From Candidatus Gastranaerophilales bacterium (GTDB lineage Bacteria > Cyanobacteriota > Vampirovibrionia > Gastranaerophilales > Gastranaerophilaceae), in assembly GCA_944323995.1 (NCBI GenBank), contig CALUUN010000003.1, forward strand, positions 1 through 64,000: a stretch of 64,000 nucleotides of DNA. Direction: 5' to 3'. Each line of letters begins with the position of its first letter. The stretch's first letter is position 1. The notes beneath the pieces were generated by a model. It saw only the letters and a program-made list of their open reading frames with translations, was not told the DNA's origin and did not search any database. Positions 35,879-44,402 of the stretch are shown in pieces. Both the position numbers and the translations under genes were made by a program.

Positions 35879-36301
35879 CTTATTTAACTCCTTTTTATAT
35901 TTCCCTTATTTGAATTTTATAATAAAATAGTATTCAAAACAAACAAAAAATAATAAAAATTAACAATATTTTTTAATCCGTTTTTTGTTCAAAACTTTTT
36001 ATATTAATTATTATATAAATAAATAATATAAATAATTAATCATAATAATAAGCCCAAAAAATTTGTAGAAAAAGGTTCGAAAGCCCTGCGCTGCGCGGAG
36101 ATTTACGGTAGAAAAAATTGTAGAAAATTTGTTATAAAAAATATTAAAATTGTAGAAAACACAAAAAAACAAAAAACAATGTAGAAAACACATGACTTTT
36201 CTACCGTTTTCAACAACGTTTTCTACAGCAATCCTCCGCCTGAATGATTTTTTTAAGTTTTTTACTAAAATGACCGTTATTATTATAAAAAGGAGGTATT
36301 T
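35879..36301. other. putative chromosomal replication origin (oriC)
   Basis: This 423-bp noncoding gap beside dnaN has a very AT-rich stretch (about 35990-36050, almost only A and T) followed by seven copies of TGTAGAAAA or its complement TTTTCTACA: 36064, 36107 (GG variant), 36119, 36151 and 36180 in one orientation, 36197 (ACC variant) and 36219 in the other. The box differs by one base from the cyanobacterial DnaA box TTTTCCACA. A GC hairpin CTGCGCTGCGCGGAG sits between boxes 1 and 2. The role is inferred from layout. Confidence 0.72.
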
Positions 36302-36667
36302 ATGTTTAATTCGGTAAATAATCCCTTCAATCAGAAAATAGAATCCTCAACATCTTCCGACAGCAACAAACACCAAAAACCAAGAGAACAAAAAAAAGAA
36401 GAAAAAAAATATCTTGAACAGGAAGAACAGGACGAAGTTAAAATCGGCGGACTTCCGCTTTTGACGGAAGATGAGATTCTTATGATGACCAAATCCTACA
36501 TAAATAACCTCAAATCAGAACATCAGGATAACCAAAAAATTATTAATAAATTGGATAAGTTTCTCGAAAACTTTGACGTGAAAAAATTCATGAAAAAAAA
36601 TCCCTGCATGACAAGTCCTGATTTCTATATGGTTATGTACAACGAAACAGAAGGCCTTGTGAAATGA
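36302..36667 (+). CDS. hypothetical protein next to the putative origin
   Basis: This 121-residue hydrophilic protein has a low-complexity, charged N-terminus (EQKKEEKKYLEQEEQ, about 30-45) and a helical C-terminal half (DEILMMTKSYINNLKSEHQ, then NKLDKFLENFDVKKFMKKN). No family is recognised. AAAGGAGGT lies just upstream. It overlaps the next gene by four bases. The location beside oriC raises but does not prove a replication link. Confidence 0.65.
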   Translation: MFNSVNNPFNQKIESSTSSDSNKHQKPREQKKEEKKYLEQEEQDEVKIGGLPLLTEDEILMMTKSYINNLKSEHQDNQKIINKLDKFLENFDVKKFMKKNPCMTSPDFYMVMYNETEGLVK

Positions 36668-37005
36668 TAAAATTTATAGCACCCGTAGCACTTTTAACCG
36701 TATCAAATATTTTTATGACATTTGCATGGTACGGTCATTTGAGATTCAGAAATACAGCTCTTGTTACGGTTATTCTCATAAGCTGGGGAATTGCGTTTTT
36801 TGAATACTGTTTTCAGGTTCCGGCAAACAGAATCGGTTATGATGTCTATAACGCAGCACAATTAAAAACTATTCAGGAAGTTATTACTCTCATTGTTTTC
36901 AGCGGATTTTCCGTTTTGTATCTTAAAGAACAATTCAAATGGAACTACCTTGTCGGGTTCTTGTTTATTATTCTTGCCGTATTTTTTATTTTTAAGAAAT
37001 GGTAA
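36664..37005 (+). CDS. DMT-superfamily small membrane protein (DUF486)
   Basis: The 113-residue protein has four TM segments and the DUF486 pattern: FMTFAWYGHLRF, VILISWGIAFFEYCFQVPANRIGY and QLKTIQEVITLIVFSGFSVLYL. It is probably a small transporter of the DMT superfamily; the substrate is unknown. Its start overlaps the upstream gene by four bases, its end overlaps the convergent aroB by fourteen. Confidence 0.85.
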   Translation: MIKFIAPVALLTVSNIFMTFAWYGHLRFRNTALVTVILISWGIAFFEYCFQVPANRIGYDVYNAAQLKTIQEVITLIVFSGFSVLYLKEQFKWNYLVGFLFIILAVFFIFKKW

Positions 37006-38053
37006 GCATTTCGTTAAACTCAAACTCTTTTACCGCAGAATAATCAACCGGAAGAATAAATCTTATAAAATCCGACGACGCTTTTTTGTCAGTTTTCATA
37101 ACCGGTATAACTTTTTTCAAATCATACGGCGGAATTTGCCTGAAGTTGAATTTTTTCATCACATCCTGCATGTAAAAAAGATAGTTTTTGTCAATCAAAT
37201 CATTTTTTAACGCAAGGTCAAAAGCAAAATAAATTCCGGCTGTCACACATTCGCCGTGAGTGTATTTTTTGTAGTTTGTAAGTTTTTCTATTGCATGGCC
37301 GTATGTGTGTCCGAAATTCAATATCCGCCTTAAGCCGTTTTCTTTTTCGTCTTTTTGCACTACGGAAATTTTTAACATAATACAAATTTTAATTAATTCT
37401 TTCAATGTTTTGGAATCGTATTCCAGAATTTGTTCATATTTTTCGTCCAGAAAATTTATAAAATTAAATTCCTTTTCACACAAACAGCTTTTTTCAATAA
37501 AAGCATATTTTACAACTTCACCAAGACCTGTTTTAAATTCTCTTAAATCAAGAGTTTTCAAAAAATTTGTATTAATAAAAACAGCTTTCGGCTGGTGAAA
37601 AGTTCCGATAAGATTTTTTCCGCAAGAGGTATTTACAGCGGTTTTTCCGCCGACAGAACTGTCAACGCAGGCAAGCAGTGTGGTCGGAACCTGAATATAG
37701 TCAATTCCGCGCATATATGTTGATGCCGCAAACCCCGCAATGTCGCCCGTAACCCCTCCGCCGACCGCTATTATTGCATCGTCGCGGGTCAGTTTTTTCT
37801 TAAGACAAAAGTCGATTATTTTTTTGTAGTTTTTAAAATTCTTTTGATTTTCTCCGTCTTTTAATACAAATTTGTCCTCTTTTTCAAAATTCAAAACATC
37901 CCCGTAAAGTTTGTCAACTTTTTGAGAAATTACAACAACAAACTTTTTCCCGCGGACTGATTTTTGTATTTCCTGTTTTAATTCATTTATCGGAGTGCTT
38001 TCAATAAATATCGGGTAAGTTTTTTCCCGCTCGTTTATTTTAACTTCTATCAT
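36992..38053 (-). CDS. aroB: 3-dehydroquinate synthase
   Basis: This NAD- and metal-dependent enzyme of 353 residues makes 3-dehydroquinate from DAHP. Motifs: IIAVGGGVTGDIAGFAAST, YIQVPTTLLACVDSSVGGKT, KNLIGTFHQP, and the metal ligands in RILNFGHTYGHAIE. The start overlaps the aroK stop by four bases, so the pair is an operon. Confidence 0.95.
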   Translation of the reverse strand: MIEVKINEREKTYPIFIESTPINELKQEIQKSVRGKKFVVVISQKVDKLYGDVLNFEKEDKFVLKDGENQKNFKNYKKIIDFCLKKKLTRDDAIIAVGGGVTGDIAGFAASTYMRGIDYIQVPTTLLACVDSSVGGKTAVNTSCGKNLIGTFHQPKAVFINTNFLKTLDLREFKTGLGEVVKYAFIEKSCLCEKEFNFINFLDEKYEQILEYDSKTLKELIKICIMLKISVVQKDEKENGLRRILNFGHTYGHAIEKLTNYKKYTHGECVTAGIYFAFDLALKNDLIDKNYLFYMQDVMKKFNFRQIPPYDLKKVIPVMKTDKKASSDFIRFILPVDYSAVKEFEFNEMLTIS

Positions 38054-38553
38054 TTAACAAACCTCATTAATTTTTCACAAACTTCATCAGGTGTTTTTCC
38101 GCAGGTATCAACCGTATGGTGAGCTTTTTCGTAATTGTTTACACGTTTTTTTAAAATAAAACCAATGGTTTCAACTGAAAAATTTTTATGTAAAAGCGGC
38201 CTGTGAATGGCTGTTTTTATTCTTTCAAAAAGACATTCAGGAGTCGCTTTCAGATAGATTACGGTACCGTTTTTCTTTAAAATTTTTCTTGTTTCTTCAT
38301 CTTCAAAAGCTCCGCCGCCCAAAGACAGAACAAGATTTTTTCCGTTTATAAATTCAAGGATTTTATTTTTTTCTATTTTTCTGAAATACTGTTCCCCGTG
38401 TTCGTTGAAAATATTCGGGATAGACATATTTTCGGACTTTTCGATTTCCTGATCCGTATCAACAAAATCATATCCGGCTTTTTTGGCCAGAAGTTTCCCG
38501 ACGGTTGTTTTTCCGCACCCCATCATCCCGATTAATACGATTAATGTTTTCAT
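38050..38553 (-). CDS. aroK: shikimate kinase
   Basis: The 167-residue kinase phosphorylates shikimate at the 3-OH. P-loop GMMGCGKTTVGKLLA, DTDQEIEK, FRKIEKNKI and LSLGGGAF are all present. The frame is open to 38649, but the protein from the ATG at 38553 matches the family. TATTAT preceded by TGC (38560-38565) ends six bases before that ATG with no Shine-Dalgarno, so it is probably leaderless. Confidence 0.93.
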   Translation of the reverse strand: MKTLIVLIGMMGCGKTTVGKLLAKKAGYDFVDTDQEIEKSENMSIPNIFNEHGEQYFRKIEKNKILEFINGKNLVLSLGGGAFEDEETRKILKKNGTVIYLKATPECLFERIKTAIHRPLLHKNFSVETIGFILKKRVNNYEKAHHTVDTCGKTPDEVCEKLMRFVK

Positions 38554-38601
38554 AAACCAATAATAGCATAAAATTTTGTTTATGTTATATTTGAAAATAC
38601 T

Positions 38602-38883
38602 ATGAGAATAAACAAATTGACATATACCCCAGTTTCTTTTGCAGCGCAAAAGAAAAAGCAGCAGAATTACTATTCTCCGGTACGTGCGGCTGCAACAACA
38701 ACGGCAATCTGGTTCGGATTCGGCGTTGTATCAACCGCTATGACAAATAAACTCTCCAAAATATTGAATTCCGATAAAAAGTCTGCATGGTTTTTGAATA
38801 TAGGATTTGCCCTGACATTCGGAATAATAGACGGTATAAAAACTTACAAAAGAAACAGGCGGCTGAATAACAACCGCCCGTAA
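38602..38883 (+). CDS. hypothetical small membrane protein
   Basis: The 93-residue protein has two hydrophobic segments (about 31-49 and 66-81) and a basic tail YKRNRRLNNNRP. The N-terminus carries YTPVSFAAQ, similar to the TSFEG tag of the 365-1321 protein. The 5' end is divergent from and overlaps the extended aroK frame, not the assigned aroK gene. No family recognised. Confidence 0.55.
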   Translation: MRINKLTYTPVSFAAQKKKQQNYYSPVRAAATTTAIWFGFGVVSTAMTNKLSKILNSDKKSAWFLNIGFALTFGIIDGIKTYKRNRRLNNNRP

Positions 38884-38900
38884 GGAATTATAAATCAAAA

Positions 38901-40103
38901 TTATTTGTCATCCAATGCTGCAACGCCCGGAAGAACTTTTCCTTCAATAAATTCAAGAGAAGCTCCGCCGCCTGTTGAAACGTGGGTGAAATCTTCCGCT
39001 TTGCAGAATTTTTTAGCCGCAGAAACAGAATCTCCGCCGCCGATTACAGATATGGCACCGTCTTTGGTTGCGCTTACAATGGCTTTTAAAACAGCTTTTG
39101 TACCTTCCGCAAATGCAGGATTTTCAAAAGCTCCGACAGGGCCGTTCATTAATATGGTTTTTGAAGATTTGATAACTTTTGCAAAAGCCTTTTCTGAATC
39201 AGGGCCTGCGTCAACACCTTCAAATCCGTCAGGAATGTTTTTAATATCAACGAATTTGTTAATACCTTTGCCTGAAAAATCGTCAGTTACAAGAACATCT
39301 GTTGCCATAACAAGGTTTACGCCTTTGTCTGCAGCTTTCTTTTCAATAGCCTTTGCAACTTCAAGCTGATCGTCTTCGCAAATTGATTTGCCGATATTGC
39401 CGCCGTTTGCTTTTACAAATGTATAAGCCATACCGCCGCCGATAATCAGGTTGTCAACTTTGTCAATCAGGTTTTCCAGAACACCGATTTTAGAAGAAAC
39501 TTTTGCTCCGCCTACAACAGCCGTGAACGGTCTTTGAGGATTATCAAGAGCCTGTGAAAGACATCTCAATTCTTTTTCCATCAAAAGACCCGAAACTGCC
39601 GGTTTTAAAACTTTTGCAAGTTTTGCGGTTGATGTGTGATTTCTGTGAGCTGCACCGAAAGCGTCGTTTACATAAAAATCACCGAGTTTTGCAAGTTCAT
39701 TTGCAAAAGTCATATCATCGTCTTTTGCTTCTTCTTCTTTATAGAAACGAATGTTTTCCAACAAAGCAACCTGACCGTCTTTTAAGTTTTCAAGTTCTTT
39801 TTCGGCGCCTTTGCCGACAGGAGTTGAAACAAACAGAACGTCTTCTTTAAGAACTCCGGACAAATATTTTGCAACAGGCTCAAGTGAAAACTCTTCGTTC
39901 CATTCACCTTTCGGTCTGCCCAAATGTGCCATAAGAATAATTTTGGCACCTTTGTCTTTTAAATAATTTACGGTGGGCAAAATTGCCTGAATTCTTGTGT
40001 CATCCGTTACGTTTTTGTCTTCATCCAAAGGAACGTTAATATCAACTCTTACAAGAGCTCTTTTTCCTTTGATGTCGCCTAAATCTTTGATTGATTTTTT
40101 CAT
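38901..40103 (-). CDS. pgk: phosphoglycerate kinase
   Basis: This 400-residue glycolytic enzyme makes ATP from 1,3-bisphosphoglycerate. Signatures: KRALVRVDINVPLDEDKNVTD, HLGRPKGEWNEEFSLEPVA, NDAFGAAHRNHTS, VVGGAKVSSKIGVLENL, and VIGGGDSVSAAKKF with STGGGASLEFIEGK at the end. GAAGGAGAA precedes the ATG. Monocistronic as far as can be seen. Confidence 0.97.
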   Translation of the reverse strand: MKKSIKDLGDIKGKRALVRVDINVPLDEDKNVTDDTRIQAILPTVNYLKDKGAKIILMAHLGRPKGEWNEEFSLEPVAKYLSGVLKEDVLFVSTPVGKGAEKELENLKDGQVALLENIRFYKEEEAKDDDMTFANELAKLGDFYVNDAFGAAHRNHTSTAKLAKVLKPAVSGLLMEKELRCLSQALDNPQRPFTAVVGGAKVSSKIGVLENLIDKVDNLIIGGGMAYTFVKANGGNIGKSICEDDQLEVAKAIEKKAADKGVNLVMATDVLVTDDFSGKGINKFVDIKNIPDGFEGVDAGPDSEKAFAKVIKSSKTILMNGPVGAFENPAFAEGTKAVLKAIVSATKDGAISVIGGGDSVSAAKKFCKAEDFTHVSTGGGASLEFIEGKVLPGVAALDDK

Positions 40104-40239
40104 ATAAAATTCTCCTTCTCTTGTATTCCTATTTTACATAAAACATAAAATTTTAGCAAAAAACAATTCTGCCCGACTGTCGAATTTTAAAAAAACTAAA
40201 ATAGTCGGATAACATGTATAAGAAGAAAGGATTTATATT

Positions 40240-40701
40240 ATGAAAAAACATTTATGGTTCATAGCAGTATGTTTAATGGCGTTTGTTGCAGGGTATTCAA
40301 TAAACAGCAAGGCAATTTCGGATACCGGATACAGGGTTGCGGTTGTGGATGTTCAGTCGCTTATTTCCAAATCCTCGGAAGTAAATGCATTAAAAGCGGA
40401 TCAGCAGAAAAAACTCGATGCAATGAAAACAACCGTTGACAAAGCAAGAGAAGAAATTTCAAAAGAAACCGACCCCGTAAAAATTGCGGCCCTTGAGGAA
40501 AAATACAGAAACGAAATTAACAACCAGAAAAACGCACTTGATGCCGAATATAATACAAAATTACATCAGATAGACAACAACATCAAATCAATTGTAATAG
40601 AAAAAGCAAAAAGCATGCAGTATAACCTTGTCCTGCCGAAGAATATAGTTTTGTACGGCGGAGATGATATAACGGCCGAAGTTGCAAAATCAGTTAAATA
40701 A
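40240..40701 (+). CDS. OmpH/Skp-family periplasmic chaperone
   Basis: The 153-residue exported protein has a signal-like N-terminus (HLWFIAVCLMAFVAGYSINS), the OmpH opening YRVAVVDVQSLISKSSEVNAL, a long coiled coil (about 55-120) and the ending MQYNLVLPKNIVLYGGDDIT. Skp-type proteins hold outer-membrane proteins in the periplasm. AGAAGAAAGG precedes the ATG, and a strong terminator follows. Confidence 0.88.
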   Translation: MKKHLWFIAVCLMAFVAGYSINSKAISDTGYRVAVVDVQSLISKSSEVNALKADQQKKLDAMKTTVDKAREEISKETDPVKIAALEEKYRNEINNQKNALDAEYNTKLHQIDNNIKSIVIEKAKSMQYNLVLPKNIVLYGGDDITAEVAKSVK

Positions 40702-40702
40702 T

Positions 40703-40739
40703 AAAAAATCCGGCCGGAAACTTTTCCGGCCAAAAAATT
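40703..40739 (+). terminator. bidirectional terminator between ompH-like gene and 40748 gene
   Basis: GGCCGGAAA and TTTCCGGCC form a GC-rich stem with A/T tracts on both sides, placed between two convergent genes. Confidence 0.85.
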
Positions 40740-40747
40740 ATAAAAAG

Positions 40748-41371
40748 TTATCTTTTAACGTAAATTTTCAACATACCATCTTTGTCACCGTAGTGAGAGA
40801 ATGTTATTTTGCCTGTTTTTTTAACCGTAATCAAACCTGTTACGTAAGGGTTTTTAATACTCTCATCAGGTTTGTAAGAGTATTTGTAAAAATTCAAATC
40901 GGTATCATTGTATAAAAGGAATGTCTTTTCTTTAAACCATCCTTTTTTAACTTTGATTTTACCGTTTTTGAACTGAGAAATCCTGATTATTTCCACATCC
41001 GGAAATATCTTTTGAACTTCTTCCTGCGAGAGTGATTTTTCAATAAATTTGTCATCTTCAAAGACAATTTCATTGTACTTCAAATCGGCATTGTTAACCG
41101 CGATTAATCTTCCGTCAAAAATAAATTCAAAGTTTGAAGTTAAAGGCAGTGCAACTTTTCCGTCAGAAAAATAATACTCCGAATAACCGCCGGATCCCGG
41201 TGACATTTTTTTTGTCAAAACAATTCGATCGTCAGACATTCCGCCAGTAGACCATGTTTTTGTCTGTGTAAAATAAACAGCCTGAGTGTTATCTTTTACA
41301 CTGTCAAAATCAATGGCAAACGCTGCTTGAACACCTAAAAACAATACAGCAAGCAGTAATAGTTTTTTCAC
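40748..41371 (-). CDS. exported hypothetical protein
   Basis: The 207-residue secreted protein starts at a GTG at about 41371, preceded by AAAGGAG, and has a signal peptide KKLLLLAVLFLGVQAAFA^IDF. An upstream TTG (41410) has no ribosome site. The mature part is beta-rich with repeating YYFSDGKVALPL/FIFDGRLIAVN segments and ends in a basic strand. No family recognised. Periplasmic location is likely. Confidence 0.65.
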   Translation of the reverse strand: MKKLLLLAVLFLGVQAAFAIDFDSVKDNTQAVYFTQTKTWSTGGMSDDRIVLTKKMSPGSGGYSEYYFSDGKVALPLTSNFEFIFDGRLIAVNNADLKYNEIVFEDDKFIEKSLSQEEVQKIFPDVEIIRISQFKNGKIKVKKGWFKEKTFLLYNDTDLNFYKYSYKPDESIKNPYVTGLITVKKTGKITFSHYGDKDGMLKIYVKR

Positions 41372-41418
41372 TGTTAAACTCCTTTCTTTTTTTAGATTAT
41401 AACACAACAAAATAAAAA

Positions 41419-41445
41419 ACGGCCGTAAAACGGCCGAATTTTCCT
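41419..41445 (-). terminator. terminator of the EF-hand protein gene
   Basis: CGGCCGT and ACGGCCG form a seven-pair stem with a three-base loop; on the minus strand TTTTTTATTTT follows. Confidence 0.8.
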
Positions 41446-41485
41446 TTTTCTGTATAAACCGAAAGGATACAAGGAGGGTTTATAC

Positions 41486-42043
41486 TTATTTATTGTAATT
41501 TTTATATCTGTAGCTTAGCATGCTGTAGGAATCTACATCGGAAGATGAATCATCCGCATAGAATGTAGACATATTTGTTGCGCGCTTATGGTTAAATTCG
41601 TCTATTTTTTCCTGACGTGAAGCATCAAGACTGAAGGCTGAAATTTCCGCGCTGGTAATTTTTCCGTCATGGTTTGTATCCATTTCGTCAAAATGTTCAA
41701 GGATATTGTTTATTGTATCCTGTGAAAGTCCTGAAGCTCCTGATGCTGCAAGTTGTGTCAATTGCGCTCTTGTAAGCCCCTGAGAGGACAGTGTGCTTGT
41801 ATAGTCAGAAATTTCATTTGAACCTATAACACCGTCACCGTCTTTGTCTATTGAGTTAAAATTAGTTTGAAGGTATGATGCAAAACTCTGATTAAGATTC
41901 AAATAATTTTTTGAATCAGTTCTTGCGTTAGAAATGCTTTCAAGCGTAACCCCGTCCGGATTAAGCTGTGCAAGATATGAATAAGTGTTTGTTAAACCTG
42001 CATAAATGCCTGTCAGTAAAGAATTTCCGGAATAATTTGACAT
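41486..42043 (-). CDS. EF-hand calcium-binding protein
   Basis: The 185-residue protein has two canonical EF-hand loops: DKDGDGVIGSNE (about 80-91) and DTNHDGKITSAE (about 126-137), with Asp at 1, 3 and 5 and Glu at 12. The remainder is Ser/Asn/Tyr-rich. No signal peptide is evident. The long intervening helix with LTRAQLTQLAASG resembles calmodulin-like pairs. The role is unknown; calcium binding is well supported by the residues. Confidence 0.82.
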   Translation of the reverse strand: MSNYSGNSLLTGIYAGLTNTYSYLAQLNPDGVTLESISNARTDSKNYLNLNQSFASYLQTNFNSIDKDGDGVIGSNEISDYTSTLSSQGLTRAQLTQLAASGASGLSQDTINNILEHFDEMDTNHDGKITSAEISAFSLDASRQEKIDEFNHKRATNMSTFYADDSSSDVDSYSMLSYRYKNYNK

Positions 42044-42222
42044 AATTTATCCTCTGTTTTTATACTACCTCACATATATATTAATAATTTTTTTGTAAAA
42101 ATCAACCCTTTAAAAAGATGAGATTTAAAAAAATAATTTTGCCGCGCAATTAGTGTTCTGTTTCATAAACATTTGATTTATGTTATTATAAAAATAATTT
42201 CCGCAGACAAAAGGAGATATTT

Positions 42223-43560
42223 ATGTTAGAAAATTTTATAACGGCACACGGAATGGTTATTTCGGGCGCGATTTTGCTTATAGCATATATTTTTATTGCA
42301 ACGGAAAAGATTCAAAAATCGGTAATAGCTCTTGCGGGAGCCGGTTTGACTTTATTGCTGGGGCTTTTGCCTTTTCACGGGCACTTTGACAGTTCAGCCG
42401 GAATTTATGTAAAATCGGTTTTTGAATATATTTCGTTTGATGTTATATTTTTGCTTATAGGTATGATGATTGTAGTTAATATTGCCGGAAAAAGCGGTGT
42501 TTTCAACTGGATGGCGCTGCAGCTTTTAAAAGCTACAAAAGGTCATCCGAAAATGGTTTTATTTACGCTTGCGGCATTCACGGCTTTTGCTTCGGCATTT
42601 TTGGATAACGTTACGACAGTTGTTCTTATGATGCCGGTTACATTTGTTATTGCAAAAGAGTTTGAAGCAGATCCGGTACCGTTTTTGATAACCGAAGTTC
42701 TCGCCTCAAATATAGGCGGAACCGCAACATTAATCGGTGACCCGCCGAATATTATAATCGGCGCAAAAGCCGGCTTGAGCTTTATGGATTTTGTTTGCGA
42801 GCTGACGGATATAGTAACTTTGATATTTCTGGTATGCACCGGTATCTTGATTTTTATGTTCAGAAAAACTCTCAAAGCAACACCCGAAAAAATGGCGCAC
42901 ATAGCAAATCTTGACAATTCAAAAACAATAACGGATAAACCCTTAATGATACGCTCAATGATTACGCTGTTTTTGGTTATCGCGGGTTTTGTAACGCATG
43001 ATGCAACGGGTATTCCGGCTTATGCATTTGCTCTTGCCGGCGCTGCGTTTTTGCTTTTGTTTGCAAAACCGAAAGAAATTTATGAAGAAGTCGAGTGGCT
43101 TACAATATTTTTCTTTGTGGGATTATTTATAATTATTGGCGGATTTGAGGCAAACGGCGGGATAAGTTTTCTTGCGGATAAACTTATTGAACTTACCCAA
43201 GGCAGTTTGACGGCAGCGACAATGTTTATTCTTTGGGGTTCGGGAATTTTATCCGGAATTGTGGATAATATTCCTTATACGGCAACAATGGCGCCTTTAA
43301 TTGCGGAAGTTCAGCATACTATTCCTTTTGCCGGAGCGGCTCACATGCATCACCCGCTTTGGTGGGCATTGTCACTCGGAGCTTGCCTTGGCGGAAACCT
43401 TACCATAATCGGTGCCGCCGCTAACGTTATTGTCAGCGAAACTGCCGCATCAAAAAATTACCCGATTACCTTTATGCGGTTTATGAAATACGGGGCACTC
43501 GTTACATTTATTTCGTTGACGTTAAGCTCTCTGTACCTCTATTTCAGATATTTGCATTAG
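42223..43560 (+). CDS. NhaD/ArsB-type ion antiporter
   Basis: This 445-residue membrane protein of about eleven TM segments belongs to the ion-transporter superfamily that includes NhaD and ArsB. Key stretches are FDVIFLLIGMMIVVNIAGKSG, DNVTTVVLMMPVTFVIAKE, GGTATLIGDPPNIIIG and the second repeat DNIPYTATMAPLI with GGNLTIIGAAANVI. The inverted-repeat DNxTT/DNxPY motifs fit NhaD-like sodium/proton exchange. AAAGGAG precedes the ATG. Confidence 0.85.
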   Translation: MLENFITAHGMVISGAILLIAYIFIATEKIQKSVIALAGAGLTLLLGLLPFHGHFDSSAGIYVKSVFEYISFDVIFLLIGMMIVVNIAGKSGVFNWMALQLLKATKGHPKMVLFTLAAFTAFASAFLDNVTTVVLMMPVTFVIAKEFEADPVPFLITEVLASNIGGTATLIGDPPNIIIGAKAGLSFMDFVCELTDIVTLIFLVCTGILIFMFRKTLKATPEKMAHIANLDNSKTITDKPLMIRSMITLFLVIAGFVTHDATGIPAYAFALAGAAFLLLFAKPKEIYEEVEWLTIFFFVGLFIIIGGFEANGGISFLADKLIELTQGSLTAATMFILWGSGILSGIVDNIPYTATMAPLIAEVQHTIPFAGAAHMHHPLWWALSLGACLGGNLTIIGAAANVIVSETAASKNYPITFMRFMKYGALVTFISLTLSSLYLYFRYLH

Positions 43561-43829
43561 CTTTTGAATTTTCGCAAAAAACAGCGAAAAACATAGACCA
43601 AATTGTGACAGATATCAAAAAATGCCGATACCAGAGGTTCTGAGGTATTATATTTTGCAATATCGGAAAGGTTTGTTGGTTTTAAAAATAAGTTAAAAAT
43701 CTTTGCGGTCGTTTTTTTGATTAAATGCATATAGCTTAATAATTTATCCATATATATTGTGTTTATCTTTATATATAGACATTTATACATAAATAGAAAT
43801 ATATTGCAAGTAAAATTATAATATTTGTT

Positions 43830-44045
43830 ATGAATGTCAGAAACGAAATAATGGGATTGATACATAAACACGGCAAAACTTTGACTGAAATTTGCAAACA
43901 GATAAGCAAAAAAACAAATAACGGGAAATTTACTCAAAAAAGCATATCTGCAAAATTTTCGCAAAAAACAGTCCGGTTTGATGAAATTCAGCTTATATTA
44001 AAAGAACTCGGATACCGGATAGAATTTGTGAAAGATACACCTTGA
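43830..44045 (+). CDS. small HTH-like protein, family A
   Basis: The 71-residue protein reads GKTLTEICKQISKKTNNGKFTQKSISAKF (two segments) then TVRFDEIQLILKELGYRIEFVK. It is homologous to the minus-strand gene at 59108 (FKEAELIAEILGYKLEFIK) and probably a small HTH DNA-binding protein. TATAAT at 43817-43822 is seven bases before the ATG, with no ribosome site. Its stop codon is part of the antitoxin promoter -35 of toxin locus 2. Confidence 0.7.
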   Translation: MNVRNEIMGLIHKHGKTLTEICKQISKKTNNGKFTQKSISAKFSQKTVRFDEIQLILKELGYRIEFVKDTP

Positions 44046-44069
44046 CTTTTGCCCGAAAAGAGTTATAAT
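44042..44069 (+). promoter_or_regulatory. antitoxin RNA promoter, locus 2
   Basis: TTGACT, a 16-base spacer and TATAAT, matching the promoter at 29205 in spacer length and in the following GAATATA. Confidence 0.75.
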
Positions 44070-44075
44070 GAATAT

Positions 44076-44181
44076 ACAGGGAAACGGCTTCAAGAAAGCC
44101 GTCTTGAAACCGTTCTTCACTCCCTATAACCAAATTAGAATAATTTTAAAAAGTGCTGTTAGTGCTATAGCAGCGCTTTTT
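44076..44181 (+). ncRNA. putative antisense antitoxin RNA, locus 2
   Basis: A transcript of about 105 nt is expected, ending at AAAAGTGCTGTTA paired with its complement (two G:U pairs) and five T (44149-44181). Its 5' part folds as AGGGA/TCCCT enclosing AACGG-TTTCAAG paired with CTTGAA-CCGTT. It covers nearly all of the toxin ORF on the opposite strand. The layout equals locus 1 although the stem sequences differ. Confidence 0.7.
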
Positions 44182-44198
44182 ATTATGTTTTTGGTCAC
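44124..44198 (-). CDS. 24-residue hydrophobic peptide toxin, locus 2
   Basis: This 75-base ORF starts with GTG, has the near-perfect ribosome site AAAGGAGGTGAT six bases upstream, and encodes a 24-residue peptide with core KSAAIALTALFKIILIW. Length and core match the peptide at 29290, although the nucleotide identity is modest, so selection acts on the peptide. Same strand relation to its antisense RNA. Confidence 0.75.
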   Translation of the reverse strand: MTKNIIKSAAIALTALFKIILIWL

Positions 44199-44272
44199 AA
44201 TATCACCTCCTTTACAGCCAATTTCTTCACTAATTGCGTGTGCCGTGGAGGTTTGGAGCTTACCCTTTTCAT

Positions 44273-44301
44273 ATTTTAGCAAATGCATTCGGGTTTGTCA
44301 A
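44273..44301 (-). promoter_or_regulatory. toxin promoter, locus 2
   Basis: On the minus strand: TTGACA, 17 bases, TAAAAT, identical hexamers and spacing to locus 1. The leader of about 68 nt carries GGGTA, CACACGCA and AGAAATTGGC in common with locus 1. Confidence 0.75.
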
Positions 44302-44367
44302 TAAACAGAGGAATTATTATTAATAATCCGCCCCAAAATATTTTTTAATTTTTTGACACACTACTGA

Positions 44368-44396
44368 TTGACATTTTGGCAATAAATTAATATAAT
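44368..44396 (+). promoter_or_regulatory. consensus promoter of leaderless hisS
   Basis: TTGACA (44368-44373), 17 bases, TATAAT (44391-44396), then six bases to the hisS ATG. Transcription should start on or next to the A of ATG. Confidence 0.75.
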
Positions 44397-44402
44397 TCAC
44401 TT

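Noticed and set aside
43557-43751. possible 64-residue minus ORF after the NhaD-like gene
   Set aside because: The reading looks somewhat protein-like, but there is no ribosome site or aligned -10, and no family; support is too weak to annotate.
44068-44304. 78-residue + strand ORF across toxin locus 2
   Set aside because: Shadow of the conserved antisense arrangement; no equivalent full-length frame exists in locus 1.
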